Shown: positions 1 through 7,232 of the stretch, piece after piece
Numbering within the stretch: position 1 is the stretch's first letter
Layout of the letters: every line of letters starts with the position of its first letter
From: Xanthobacteraceae bacterium
GTDB taxonomy: Bacteria; Pseudomonadota; Alphaproteobacteria; Rhizobiales; Xanthobacteraceae
Length of the DNA: 15,121 nt
Reading direction: 5' to 3'
NCBI GenBank assembly: GCA_030037185.1
Contig: JASHRR010000595.1
Coordinates: 1 to 15,121 of the forward strand
Notes under the pieces: generated by a model
Told to the model about the DNA's origin: nothing
What the model saw: the letters and a program-made list of their open reading frames with translations, nothing else
Database searches by the model: none
Program-made: the position numbers and the translations under genes

Positions 1-761
1 CTGAGCGGCACGTCGAGCTTGGCATCGGGGGCACCCGCTGCGGCAAGAGCCGCTGCAACCTCGCCCGAAGTTACCCGCCGGTGGGCGACCGCACCGGCGG
101 CGACGAGCGCCTCCCAGGACTTGCGGCTGAAGCTTTCGGCATCGACGGCCGGGGCCGCAGCGGCGTCCCCCGCCGCCGCAACCGTGCCGGGCGGCCGCGC
201 GCGGCGCGCGCGCAACACCAGTCCCGCGGTGATGCTCACAGCAGCGCGCATGGCGCGCGTGCTGATCGTCGCGCCGGCGACGAAGTCGGGCGGCAGCAGA
301 TTGATGCCGCCGCGCAGCGGCCTGCCCGCTTCGCGGGCCAGAAACGTATCAAGCAAGCGTTGGCGCTGCGGGTCGTGAACGATGTAGGGCTCGTTGTGGA
401 ACACCACCTTGGCCCCGGTGATTCGCCCCTCCAGGTCGACGCCGGCGATGACGTCAAACGGCGTCGTCGAATAGCCTGGAGCCGCGATGATATCGAGGGT
501 CGAAAACACATAAGCCGCGACTTTGTCGCCCTTATAGACGGCAATCGCAGGCGGCGACCCTTCTTCCGGGCCGAGCCGTTCGGCGCCGCCCGGATAGACC
601 ACCGCCATCACCTCGGGCGTCAGCCGTTCGCGCAGCTTGCCCTTTTCTGCAAATGCCGGTGCCGCAAAGACAATCGCCATCAGGGCGATGCAGAAGCACC
701 CAACCCATTGAGCAGGCTGCGGGAACGGAACGATACGGCGCAAAGACAAGGGTTTCCACAT
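1..761 (-). CDS. nosR: NosR/NirI-family protein, N-terminal part (cut by window edge)
   Basis: Open reading frame of 253 codons that runs off the left edge without a stop. Residues 1-38 form a signal peptide: basic start (KPLSLRR), hydrophobic stretch about 20-36, then APAFA before the mature protein. Residues about 45-185 resemble the periplasmic FMN-binding domain of NosR: LTPEVMAVVYPGG, PPAIAVYKG, then D159-F-V-A-G-A-T165, which fits the covalent-flavinylation pattern D-x-x-(S/T)-G-A-T except for Ala in place of Ser/Thr. T165 is the likely FMN acceptor. In known NosR proteins this domain precedes transmembrane helices and ferredoxin-like clusters, and the protein supplies electrons to nitrous oxide reductase NosZ. 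That part and nosZ would lie outside the window. I chose ATG at 761 because the signal peptide follows directly. An in-frame ATG at 815 would add 18 unlikely residues. No strong ribosome-binding site and no FNR/NnrR-like box was seen upstream. It could be another NosR/NirI paralogue. Confidence 0.8.
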   Translation of the reverse strand, partial: MWKPLSLRRIVPFPQPAQWVGCFCIALMAIVFAAPAFAEKGKLRERLTPEVMAVVYPGGAERLGPEEGSPPAIAVYKGDKVAAYVFSTLDIIAAPGYSTTPFDVIAGVDLEGRITGAKVVFHNEPYIVHDPQRQRLLDTFLAREAGRPLRGGINLLPPDFVAGATISTRAMRAAVSITAGLVLRARRARPPGTVAAAGDAAAAPAVDAESFSRKSWEALVAAGAVAHRRVTSGEVAAALAAAGAPDAKLDVPL

Positions 762-815
762 TCGAATTTCATGCTCAGGATAATCGGCCGCACCAAACCC
801 TGCCTCAGGCGACAT

Positions 816-868
816 GGCACCGCTGGGGTCTCGCCCGTCGGGATAGCTGGCGGAACGCCGGCAGTCCC
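816..868. repeat. Imperfect inverted repeat resembling a REP-type dispersed palindrome
   Basis: Two 20-base arms, 816-835 and 849-868, are inverted copies matching at 14 of 20 positions around a 13-base centre. It lies between the secreted-protein gene (ends at 900) and the nosR-like start (761). Both strands translate to similar short strings (TAGVSPVGIAGGTPAVP on plus, TAGVPPAIPTGETPAVP on minus), as expected for a palindromic repeat. Short non-coding palindromes of this kind are often dispersed in bacterial genomes. No second copy was noticed in this window, so repeat status is inferred. Confidence 0.5.
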
Positions 869-899
869 AAGGGGGGTTTCCCGCGGCCCCAGGGGGCGC

Positions 900-1751
900 T
901 CAGAAGTCGGGCTTGCTGGCGACCGGCATGTGGTAGTCGAACAAATGCTGGTTGTTTTCGGCGCAAGCTTCCTCATGCATAGGCATCTGGACCCGCTTGA
1001 AATTGTTGATGGCCGACCACGGCTCATAAAACGTATTCGGATCCTCCACCCGGAACGTCACCTGCAGCGTCTTGCCGCCGTCGAGTAACCTGTAACGCTC
1101 GACGACATGCAGCTTCTCGCTGTGCGGGGTGCGGAAATTGTCCAGATAGGTCTTGTCGTTCATTCCGATGGTATCGACCACGAGCGTGTCGCCCTCGTAA
1201 TGACCGACAGACTCGCCGTACCAGGACGGCTTTGGGTTCGGCGAATGCGGCACGTCGAGATAGACGTGGCGAACCTGTGCATCGCCCGAAAAGATCATCG
1301 TTACTTGCTTCGGCGTTTGCATGAAGTGGATCGGCTCGACGACCGCGAAGCCCATGAAGGCGGGAACGCCTGCCGGCATGCAACTCTGTCTTGCCCCATA
1401 GGGGATCGCGCCGGAGAGCACCCTGTCGTTCTCCTGCTTCATGATCTCCTTGGCCCATGGCTTGATGTTGGGATTGGTGAGATCGGCAACGCGAAATGTC
1501 GGTTGGGCTCCGGTCGCGCGAAAGGTGTTGTTGGTCACGTAGGGATGGCCGGGATCGTTTCGGGTCGGGCTGGGGCCACCCGGGACGGCGATGTAGTCGA
1601 GGTTGGTAAGAACCCACGCAGCCTCGTTGGATGAAAGATCGGGCGGCGGGCCGCCGGGTTCGGCAGCGTGTATCGCCCCGGCCGCCATTAAGCCGAGCCC
1701 GGACAGCATGCCGGCCGCAACAAAGGCATTTGGTGACCCGAAATTGGGCAT
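900..1751 (-). CDS. Secreted protein of unknown function (GESVGHYEGDTLVVDT-type family)
   Basis: Protein of 283 residues with a signal peptide at residues 1-30 (hydrophobic core about 10-27, likely cleavage after AIHA), so probably periplasmic. The most distinctive part is residues 150-215: TMIFSGDAQVRHVYLD, then NPKPSWYGESVGHYEGDTL and DTIGMNDKTYLDNFRTPHSEKLHVVERY. I recognise this as a conserved uncharacterised secreted family common in Bradyrhizobium relatives and Acidobacteria; no enzymatic role is known to me. Two cysteines (C124, C263) could form a disulfide. ATG at 1751 is preferred because GGGAG sits about seven bases upstream; a TTG at 1766 would add five residues. The stop is about 140 bases before the nosR-like start, on the same strand, with a palindromic repeat between them. 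Nothing in the sequence ties its function to nosR. Confidence 0.8.
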   Translation of the reverse strand: MPNFGSPNAFVAAGMLSGLGLMAAGAIHAAEPGGPPPDLSSNEAAWVLTNLDYIAVPGGPSPTRNDPGHPYVTNNTFRATGAQPTFRVADLTNPNIKPWAKEIMKQENDRVLSGAIPYGARQSCMPAGVPAFMGFAVVEPIHFMQTPKQVTMIFSGDAQVRHVYLDVPHSPNPKPSWYGESVGHYEGDTLVVDTIGMNDKTYLDNFRTPHSEKLHVVERYRLLDGGKTLQVTFRVEDPNTFYEPWSAINNFKRVQMPMHEEACAENNQHLFDYHMPVASKPDF

Positions 1752-2544
1752 GTCCCGCTCCCTCAACTGCCCCTGCCCTCCCGGCTCAAGCCGACAGGGT
1801 AAAGGGGGCTAACAACCGCGATTTGTTCGGCGACCGAGCATCATCGTTGAGACGAATGTACGCTGCTACAGGTCATTGTCATGTTCAACTGTAGTTGAAC
1901 ACCTGCTCGACCTTGTGGTTTCTCAAGCTTGGTCGAAACGCAGGTGTCAATTCTGAAAATGCCAGGCATGGATGAACCGCAGGTGTCGCAACCGGTCGAG
2001 GATAGATATCGACGCGCGGCCTGCAGCCAGTGGGTGTCGAGCAGATCAGAAACACCCCGATGGATTTGAGGGACAATCCGCTGCGCCCCAGCAAGCAGCG
2101 CTGGAGGCGGACGGGTCGAAGGCTAAGCGTTCCTTCAGGGTCCTGGTGCAACGCGCTTGGCGGCGAGATTGCACCAGCGATGCGATCGAACAATTAGGGC
2201 CGAGGGTGCCCAGGAAATTCAACCCCCTCGGTTTTGCCATCGTCTGAAACGAGCCCGTCTGCAGCAGTTCGCTCAACGTCGCCTCTCTGCATGCCTGGCG
2301 GCATCATGGGCCGACTTTTCGGCAACGTCCGCCGACGGCTTTTCACCACGTGCGGCGGGATCATCTTCGAGCGCACCCGCACGGTTGCGCGCCGTCGAAG
2401 GAGTGCGGATCGAGCTCGTGACACACGGCTGATGCCTTGTGTGCGAAGCCGGGCTTCATTCATTGGCCAAACCTTCAGCTGCTGCTTCGACGGGTTTGTT
2501 TGAGTCTGACGGCGAAGTCTCCCGGCGCGACCGGACTGCGGCCG
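1752..2544. other. Gene-poor interval of 793 bases
   Basis: Several reading frames of 75-100 codons exist on both strands, but none has a recognisable domain, a good ribosome-binding site or a coding-like composition. Many are rich in Arg, Ser and Pro, as expected for chance frames in GC-rich DNA. The interval contains an operator-like palindrome at 1882-1901 and a 10-base direct repeat (CGCAGGTGTC) at 1939-1948 and 1979-1988. It may hold the promoter of the secreted-protein gene and the 3' end of the amidohydrolase transcript. A decayed gene cannot be excluded. Confidence 0.5.
1882..1901. promoter_or_regulatory. Operator-like perfect palindrome
   Basis: TGTTCAACT, a GT spacer, then AGTTGAACA: two perfect 9-base arms forming a 20-base dyad. 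The size and short spacer fit a site for a dimeric repressor or activator (TetR-, MarR- or MerR-like). It lies about 130 bases upstream of the ATG of the minus-strand secreted-protein gene. No matching regulator gene is in the window and no clear -35/-10 pair could be placed around it. Confidence 0.45.
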
Positions 2545-3615
2545 TCAGGGCGACAGCAGCGTCTTCGCGTTGCCGCCCGCGATCGCCCCGCGGGCGCTGT
2601 CGTCGAGGCTGGCAGTGACGGCGAGCAGCTGGAGCGGATCGTACTCGGCCATATCGTAGGGGTAGTCCGTTCCCATCAGCACGTGGTCGATCCCGAACGT
2701 CGCGACCAGCGCACTCAGCTGCTGCGGCGTGAACACCACCGTATCGACATAGATCTTCCTGAGATAGCTCGACGGCGGCTTCGGCAAGTCGCCTCTTGCG
2801 TCGCTGCGTGCCCCCCAAGCATGGTCGATGCGGCCCGGATAGGCGCCCAGAAAGCCGCCGCCATGGACCGCAATGATCTTGAGATCGGGGTGCCGCTCGA
2901 GCACGCCGTCGAAGATAAGATAGTGCAGCGCGATTGCGGTCTCGAGCGGATTGCCGATGATGTTGTTGAAGTAGAAGCGGGAGAAGCGTTGCGCCTCGCT
3001 AAAGCCGTTGGGATGAATGAGCACCACCGCGCCAAGTTGCTCGGCCTTCTTCCAGAACGGCGCGAAAGCGGGGTCGGACAGTTCCTTGCCGGCGACGTTG
3101 GTGAGAATCTGGACCCCCTTGAACGTGAGCTGCGTCATGCAGCGCTCAAGTTCGCGCGCCGCCTCATTGCCGTCCGGCATCGGCACGGTACCGAGGGCAA
3201 CGAAGCGGTCGGGCCGCGCCGCCACATAAGCGGCGAGGCCGTCATTGACGCTCCGGGCGGCTTTGACGGCGATATCCAGCGGGACAGTGTAATAACACTG
3301 CGGCGGCGCACACATCACCAGCTGCAGGTCGATGCCCATGGCATCGAGATCGCAAAGCCGCTGCTCATCGCCGGTCATCAGCCCTCGCCGGTCGCTATCT
3401 TGGCGCGCGTTGAGAACCTTGGTCTGCGGCGTTGCGAAATTGATGAGCGGAATCGTCGCCGGATCGAAATACGGCTTGACGAGTTCTGCCGCCTCGGGGA
3501 TTGCGATGTGCGAATGGATATCGATGGTGATGCTTTGCGGTCGCATCACGCGCCCGAATTTGGGGCCTTGCGGACGCGCAGCGCTCGGTCCGTAGCGGTT
3601 CCAGTCGTGGGGCAT
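2545..3615 (-). CDS. Amidohydrolase-family metal-dependent hydrolase or decarboxylase (ACMSD-like)
   Basis: Protein of 356 residues with the layout of the Amidohydro_2/ACMSD group (alpha-amino-beta-carboxymuconate-semialdehyde decarboxylase and relatives). Visible metal-site motifs are H34-S-H36 in IDIHSHI, H201 in LIHPNG, H251 in AVHGGG and D317 in GTDYPYD, in the order and spacing expected for the TIM-barrel fold. Members bind a divalent metal, usually zinc, and either decarboxylate aromatic ring-cleavage products or hydrolyse C-N, C-O or C-C bonds. The protein has no signal peptide, so it is probably cytoplasmic. The start at 3615 is supported by AAGAAGGGA a few bases upstream. It lies 208 bases downstream of the CocE-like hydrolase on the same strand, so both may take part in one catabolic route; the substrate is unknown. 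Confidence 0.85.
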   Translation of the reverse strand: MPHDWNRYGPSAARPQGPKFGRVMRPQSITIDIHSHIAIPEAAELVKPYFDPATIPLINFATPQTKVLNARQDSDRRGLMTGDEQRLCDLDAMGIDLQLVMCAPPQCYYTVPLDIAVKAARSVNDGLAAYVAARPDRFVALGTVPMPDGNEAARELERCMTQLTFKGVQILTNVAGKELSDPAFAPFWKKAEQLGAVVLIHPNGFSEAQRFSRFYFNNIIGNPLETAIALHYLIFDGVLERHPDLKIIAVHGGGFLGAYPGRIDHAWGARSDARGDLPKPPSSYLRKIYVDTVVFTPQQLSALVATFGIDHVLMGTDYPYDMAEYDPLQLLAVTASLDDSARGAIAGGNAKTLLSP

Positions 3616-3823
3616 TGGGGGTCCCTTCTTGCATCGATGCCAGTGCCGATTCGATTACCCGAACTTTCGTCGGGGGTCATCGTCGGCAAACGGGCGACCA
3701 GTAATCACCGGATTTTCGCGATCGCCGGGCGCACTCGGCGCGAGTCCAGTGCGCTGTTGCAGCGCAAACTCGGTCCCACGCGAGGCTGGCGCAAATGCGC
3801 TGCCCTTATTTCCCCCCCTCGGG

Positions 3824-5650
3824 CTATCGCTTCCTCATCACAGTGCCGACGGCCTGGCGTTGCGGATTCGCCGGTATGATGGGCAAGAGGAGGTAATTCG
3901 GCGTCTTACGCCCGAAATGCAGTGAGGTCACGCCATCGAAAATCTCCGCCGGGCGATCTTGCGGATCGTCGTGCAGGAACGGGCCGCAGCCGGTCAGTTC
4001 GTTCTTGAAATTGGAAAGCTTGCCGCCGCTCGCACCGCCATACTCGTAGTCCTTGCCGCGAATCGTGAGGGCAATCCGGTATCCGACCGGCGCCACGATT
4101 GAAGTCGGCCACATCTCGATGTCGAGTTCGACGACTTCGCCGTCCCGCAGTGGCGCCTCGGTATCGTGGGCATGGTAGGGCCGGTAGGGCAGCGACCGCT
4201 CGCGGTCAAGCCTGCGATGGGAGGCGCGCAACCAGCCTTGGGCGATCGGTGTATGGGGATCGATTGCGCCCTGGAACACCACTTCCTTGAGATCGGGAGA
4301 GAACACCCGCAGAATCAGGAACAGGTCGGCGTCGCTGGACGAGGACGATATGAACAGCTTCGCGGCCGCCGGCCCGGTGATTTCCGTGGCCTCCGCGAGC
4401 GGCGCGGTCATGAAGGTGACGCCGTCGCCGGTCGCCGCGAAGCTCAGCGTGGCCTTGCCGGCGGCAGCGCTGGTCTTCAGCATGCCGTCCGCCGGGTCGA
4501 GATGAAACTTCGTCCAGCTGGTGCGCTTGAGCGGCCATTCGTTCTCGGCGCGAGCGGTGAATTTCTCTCCTGGATGGCGGATCTGGAGCAAGACCTTAGG
4601 CTGCTTGTCCCAGCCATTGTCCTTGCCGTGGAGGAAATGATCGAAGAACCGCAGCTGCTGCTTGCGGCCGTAATCCGTGTAGAAATGAGTCCAGTGCTCG
4701 CCGCCATGCACTTCGAGCCATTTCTGCCGCGATGCGGCGTGCATGAATCCCTCGAAATTGCCGCGCGTATGAAGCCCCTGACCGCCCCAATTGGCGGCGG
4801 AAAACAGCGGCACGCTGAGCTTGTCCCATAGCGGCGAGCGAGCACGATGGTAAGCGTCGTCGAGCGGATGGGCGAGAATGTCGCTGCCCAAGTCCGTCCG
4901 GTTGCGGGCAAGCTGATCCTCGCTGAGCGTCTGTGGTCCGCACACGAGCTCTCCGTGCACAGGCGAGCGCCTGCCGCGCTCGCCTGTGCCGTATTGCACG
5001 GTCTTGATCTGCATGTCGTACCAGTTTTTCCAGAAGGTGCATAAGATGCCGCCGTGATGGGTCATGTCGCGGTACCAGTCCGCCGCCCCCTCCCACACAC
5101 AGATGGCGGCGAGGTGCGGCGGCTGCAGCGATGCCACGTGCCACTGGTTGATGGCGTAATACGATATCCCGTTAAGCCCGACCTTGCCGTTCGACCACGG
5201 CTGCACGCCGGCCCATTCGATGCAGTCGTAGAAGTCCTTGGTCTCGCGGGGCGCGAAGTGGTCGATCACGCCCGGCGAGCCGCCGCAGCCGCGCGAATCG
5301 ATGCGCACGGTAACATAGTCGCGCGGGACCCATTTCTCCGGATCGACCACCTCCCAGTTCTGATACGTGTTGGTCGAGCCCGCGGTGACATCGGGATGCT
5401 TCTTGGCCATGCGCTGCCACGCGCTCGGATAGCCTTCCTGAAACGCCAGCCCCTTGGCGTAGGGCCCGTAGCTGAGGATCACCGGAAATTTGCCCACCTT
5501 TGCGGGCCGGTAGACGTCCGCCCGCAGCACCACACCATCGTCCATGACGATCGGAACGTCCCAGTCGATATGCATGCCGTCGCGAAATCCGCTGCGCGGC
5601 TGGTGCGTCCTGCGACCGCGGCTGCGCGGCGCGTTCTCGCCCAAGGACAT
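3824..5650 (-). CDS. CocE/NonD-family serine hydrolase
   Basis: Protein of 608 residues. Residues about 25-345 are an alpha/beta-hydrolase fold of the X-Pro dipeptidyl-peptidase/cocaine-esterase type, and about 350-600 the C-terminal jelly-roll domain (ISSSSSDADLFLILRVFSPD, VGYRIALTIRGKDYEYG). The nucleophile is S163 in GLNGISYYAI; the catalytic histidine is in GEHWTHF (H319 or H322). Where classical CocE has its catalytic Asp (GWYD-like motif), this protein has SAANWGGQGLHTRGNFEG, with Asn287 followed by glycines. Such enzymes hydrolyse esters or amides; the substrate is unknown. No signal peptide is seen. The frame stays open upstream to 5854, but ATG at 5650 is chosen because GGGAG lies five bases before it and the preceding 68 residues are Arg/Ala-rich with no family similarity. 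A 216-base gap separates it from the oxidoreductase gene. Confidence 0.87.
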   Translation of the reverse strand: MSLGENAPRSRGRRTHQPRSGFRDGMHIDWDVPIVMDDGVVLRADVYRPAKVGKFPVILSYGPYAKGLAFQEGYPSAWQRMAKKHPDVTAGSTNTYQNWEVVDPEKWVPRDYVTVRIDSRGCGGSPGVIDHFAPRETKDFYDCIEWAGVQPWSNGKVGLNGISYYAINQWHVASLQPPHLAAICVWEGAADWYRDMTHHGGILCTFWKNWYDMQIKTVQYGTGERGRRSPVHGELVCGPQTLSEDQLARNRTDLGSDILAHPLDDAYHRARSPLWDKLSVPLFSAANWGGQGLHTRGNFEGFMHAASRQKWLEVHGGEHWTHFYTDYGRKQQLRFFDHFLHGKDNGWDKQPKVLLQIRHPGEKFTARAENEWPLKRTSWTKFHLDPADGMLKTSAAAGKATLSFAATGDGVTFMTAPLAEATEITGPAAAKLFISSSSSDADLFLILRVFSPDLKEVVFQGAIDPHTPIAQGWLRASHRRLDRERSLPYRPYHAHDTEAPLRDGEVVELDIEMWPTSIVAPVGYRIALTIRGKDYEYGGASGGKLSNFKNELTGCGPFLHDDPQDRPAEIFDGVTSLHFGRKTPNYLLLPIIPANPQRQAVGTVMRKR

Positions 5651-5866
5651 CGTTACTCCCAAAACATCGAACGAAGTCTCGATCCTATCCACAACCGCGC
5701 AGGATCGGCAAAGGCGCGTCGCTGCCGCGTGGCCGCCCTTTGCCGACCCTCGGTCGCCGACGCTGCGCGCTGCGCGCGCATGGCCGCATCCACGCGGGCG
5801 CAGCGCGGCGTATTTGCCGGCGGCTTGTCGGATCATAGGCGCAATCGATTCCAAGGCGGAAATCAG

Positions 5867-6787
5867 TCATCGGCGCCGGGTGGAGCGCCTGCCCGGCTTA
5901 TCGCGCTTGACCCCCGCCATCGTCTGCAGCACCCCGCACACCGACGCCGTATCCTCCTCGCCGTAACCCATCGAGAGGGCAGCGGAGTAAACCGGAATGG
6001 TTGCGGAAAACAACGGTGTCGGAACGCCGAGCTTGGCGGCATGATCTTCGATCACCGCGATGTCCTTGTGGTAGAGCTTGATGCTCATACTGGCATTGTC
6101 ATAACGGTCCTGAACCATCATCGGGCCTCGCAGTTCGAACACCCGCGACGTGCCGGCGCCGGTGCGGACGAAGTCGTAGACCATCTGCGGGTCGAGCCCG
6201 GACTTGATGCCCAGCACCATCGCTTCGGCGGCGGCGACATTGTGGATCGTGACCAGCAGGTTGGCCACGTATTTCATTCGGCTGCCGTTGCCAAAAGCGC
6301 CGACATTATAGGTCGCCCGCGAAAAGTCTGAAAACATGCGCCTCGTTTTGGCAATCGCCTTGGCGTCCCCGCTCGCGTAGATGACGATATCCTTGACCGC
6401 GGCCTGGGCACCGGTGCCGCTCACCGGACAGTCGAGCATCACGTGACCGGCTTGGCGCAACGCGGTTTCGGCGCGCTGCTTGTCGTCGAGGCGGAACGTG
6501 CTCGACTCGACCACGATCCTCCCCGGCGGCACGTGCTCAGCGATCGCCGCGACCGTGGCATCGAGCGCCTGCGGGTTCGGGAGGCTCAGGATGACGACTG
6601 GCGCGACCGCGGCAAGCGTTTCCACCGGCATAATTTCGACGCCGGTGCGCGCGGCAGCGCGCCTGCGGCTGATATCAATGTCAAAGCCAAGCACGCGCCA
6701 GCCGGCCGCGACGAGGTGACGCGCAAATGCGCCGCCCATGGTGCCTAGTCCCACAACGCCGACCGTGCCCTTGCTTCGCTTTGCCAT
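5867..6787 (-). CDS. NAD(P)-dependent oxidoreductase, 3-hydroxyisobutyrate dehydrogenase family
   Basis: Protein of 306 residues with the classic beta-hydroxyacid dehydrogenase layout. The N-terminal Rossmann domain carries G13-L-G-T-M-G18. D36-I-D follows strand 2, an acidic position that favours NAD over NADP. The substrate-binding stretch is DCPVSGTGAQAA (119-130), and the catalytic helix has G167-N-G-S-R-M-K172-Y-V-A-N176, with K172 as the catalytic lysine. The C-terminal all-alpha domain follows. Family members oxidise 3-hydroxyisobutyrate or reduce tartronate semialdehyde and similar compounds; the exact substrate cannot be assigned. The start at 6787 has AGGGG eight bases upstream. It is the first of the minus-strand genes; its start faces away from rpmF, with a 177-base divergent intergenic region. 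Confidence 0.88.
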   Translation of the reverse strand: MAKRSKGTVGVVGLGTMGGAFARHLVAAGWRVLGFDIDISRRRAAARTGVEIMPVETLAAVAPVVILSLPNPQALDATVAAIAEHVPPGRIVVESSTFRLDDKQRAETALRQAGHVMLDCPVSGTGAQAAVKDIVIYASGDAKAIAKTRRMFSDFSRATYNVGAFGNGSRMKYVANLLVTIHNVAAAEAMVLGIKSGLDPQMVYDFVRTGAGTSRVFELRGPMMVQDRYDNASMSIKLYHKDIAVIEDHAAKLGVPTPLFSATIPVYSAALSMGYGEEDTASVCGVLQTMAGVKRDKPGRRSTRRR

Positions 6788-6894
6788 TTGCTTTGCCCCT
6801 AGCCACTCGACGGCTCATCCACTATAAGCCCGGCTTTCACGTCGTCCCCTGGACCGGCGTCCCGCCCCCGCATCTTAGGGTGTGTGCGGGTTGC

Positions 6895-6925
6895 CCCCCG
6901 CTGCCCAGGGCAGGTTGAGCGGGGG
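6895..6925 (+). promoter_or_regulatory. Foldable leader upstream of rpmF
   Basis: CCCCCGCT (6895-6902) and AGCGGGGG (6918-6925) are perfect 8-base inverted arms around a 15-base centre. The centre can itself fold by TGCC/GGCA (6902-6905 and 6909-6912). The structure ends 25 bases before the AAGGAG ribosome-binding site of rpmF, so it would lie in the mRNA leader. A TATAAG at 6823-6828 is a possible -10 element without a convincing -35. Autoregulation through the leader is only a guess. Confidence 0.35.
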
Positions 6926-6964
6926 TGCGTACCGCGGTGTTCCAAGGACCGCAAGGAGACCTCT

Positions 6965-7150
6965 ATGGCCGTCCCTAAGAAAAAAACGTCGCCGTCGCGA
7001 CGTGGCATGCGGCGCTCCGCCGATGCCCTGAAGGCACCAACCTACGCAGAAGACAAGGATTCCGGCGAACGACGCCGTCCCCACCACATCGATCTCAAGA
7101 CCGGCATGTATCGCGGCCGCCAGGTCCTTAAGCCAAAAACCGAAGCGTGA
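6965..7150 (+). CDS. rpmF: 50S ribosomal protein L32
   Basis: Protein of 61 residues, the normal length for alphaproteobacterial L32. The start [20 protein letters not shown] and the later [16 protein letters not shown] are hallmark L32 sequences. It lacks the four-cysteine zinc-binding motif found in some other bacterial L32 proteins, as is usual in this class. L32 is a small basic protein of the large ribosomal subunit near the peptidyl-transferase exit region. The start is firm: AAGGAG lies seven bases upstream of ATG at 6965. The leader contains an inverted repeat (6895-6925), and a nested hairpin follows the stop. The next gene, a small membrane protein, is 82 bases downstream on the same strand and may be partly co-transcribed. 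Confidence 0.97.
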   Translation: MAVPKKKTSPSRRGMRRSADALKAPTYAEDKDSGERRRPHHIDLKTGMYRGRQVLKPKTEA

Positions 7151-7174
7151 ACGGCCTTCGATTTGAGGGGTTAC

Positions 7175-7224
7175 CTCCGAGGGCACTAAAGAGCGGTGCC
7201 GAGGGTCGCACCGCTCCTTCGGAG
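7175..7224 (+). terminator. Nested hairpin after rpmF that covers the next ribosome-binding site
   Basis: The inner stem is GAGCGGTGC (7191-7199) with GCACCGCTC (7208-7216), nine perfect pairs around an 8-base loop. The outer stem is CTCCGA (7175-7180) with TCGGAG (7219-7224). There is no U-tract, so it is a poor intrinsic terminator by itself. The right outer arm contains GGAG (7221-7224), which is the apparent ribosome-binding site of the ATG at 7233. The fold could therefore attenuate read-through or hide that site. Confidence 0.5.
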
Positions 7225-7232
7225 ACCGGCCG

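Noticed and set aside
180..220. Apparent frameshift in the NosR-like frame
   Set aside because: Careful re-reading of the GC-repeat stretch shows the frame is continuous from 761 to the left edge.
81..1088. Plus-strand frame of 335 codons
   Set aside because: It lies opposite the NosR-like FMN domain and the secreted protein, and its product is Arg-rich without recognisable features.
2046..2463. Minus-strand frames in the 793-base gap as possible transposase or regulator remnants
   Set aside because: No recognisable motif, terminal inverted repeats or target duplication was found; the frames overlap each other on the same strand.
2437..3879. Long plus-strand frame of 480 codons
   Set aside because: It is the antisense shadow of the amidohydrolase; the minus strand carries the conserved HSH, HPNG, HGGG and GTDYPYD motifs, while the plus translation is Arg/His-rich with no domain.
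5651..5854. 68-residue N-terminal extension of the CocE-like hydrolase
   Set aside because: It is Arg/Ala/Cys-rich without family similarity, and ATG at 5650 has a good GGGAG five bases upstream.
5054..6331. Plus-strand frame of 425 codons
   Set aside because: Antisense to the CocE-like hydrolase and the oxidoreductase; it spans two real genes and their gap, typical of a GC-rich shadow frame.
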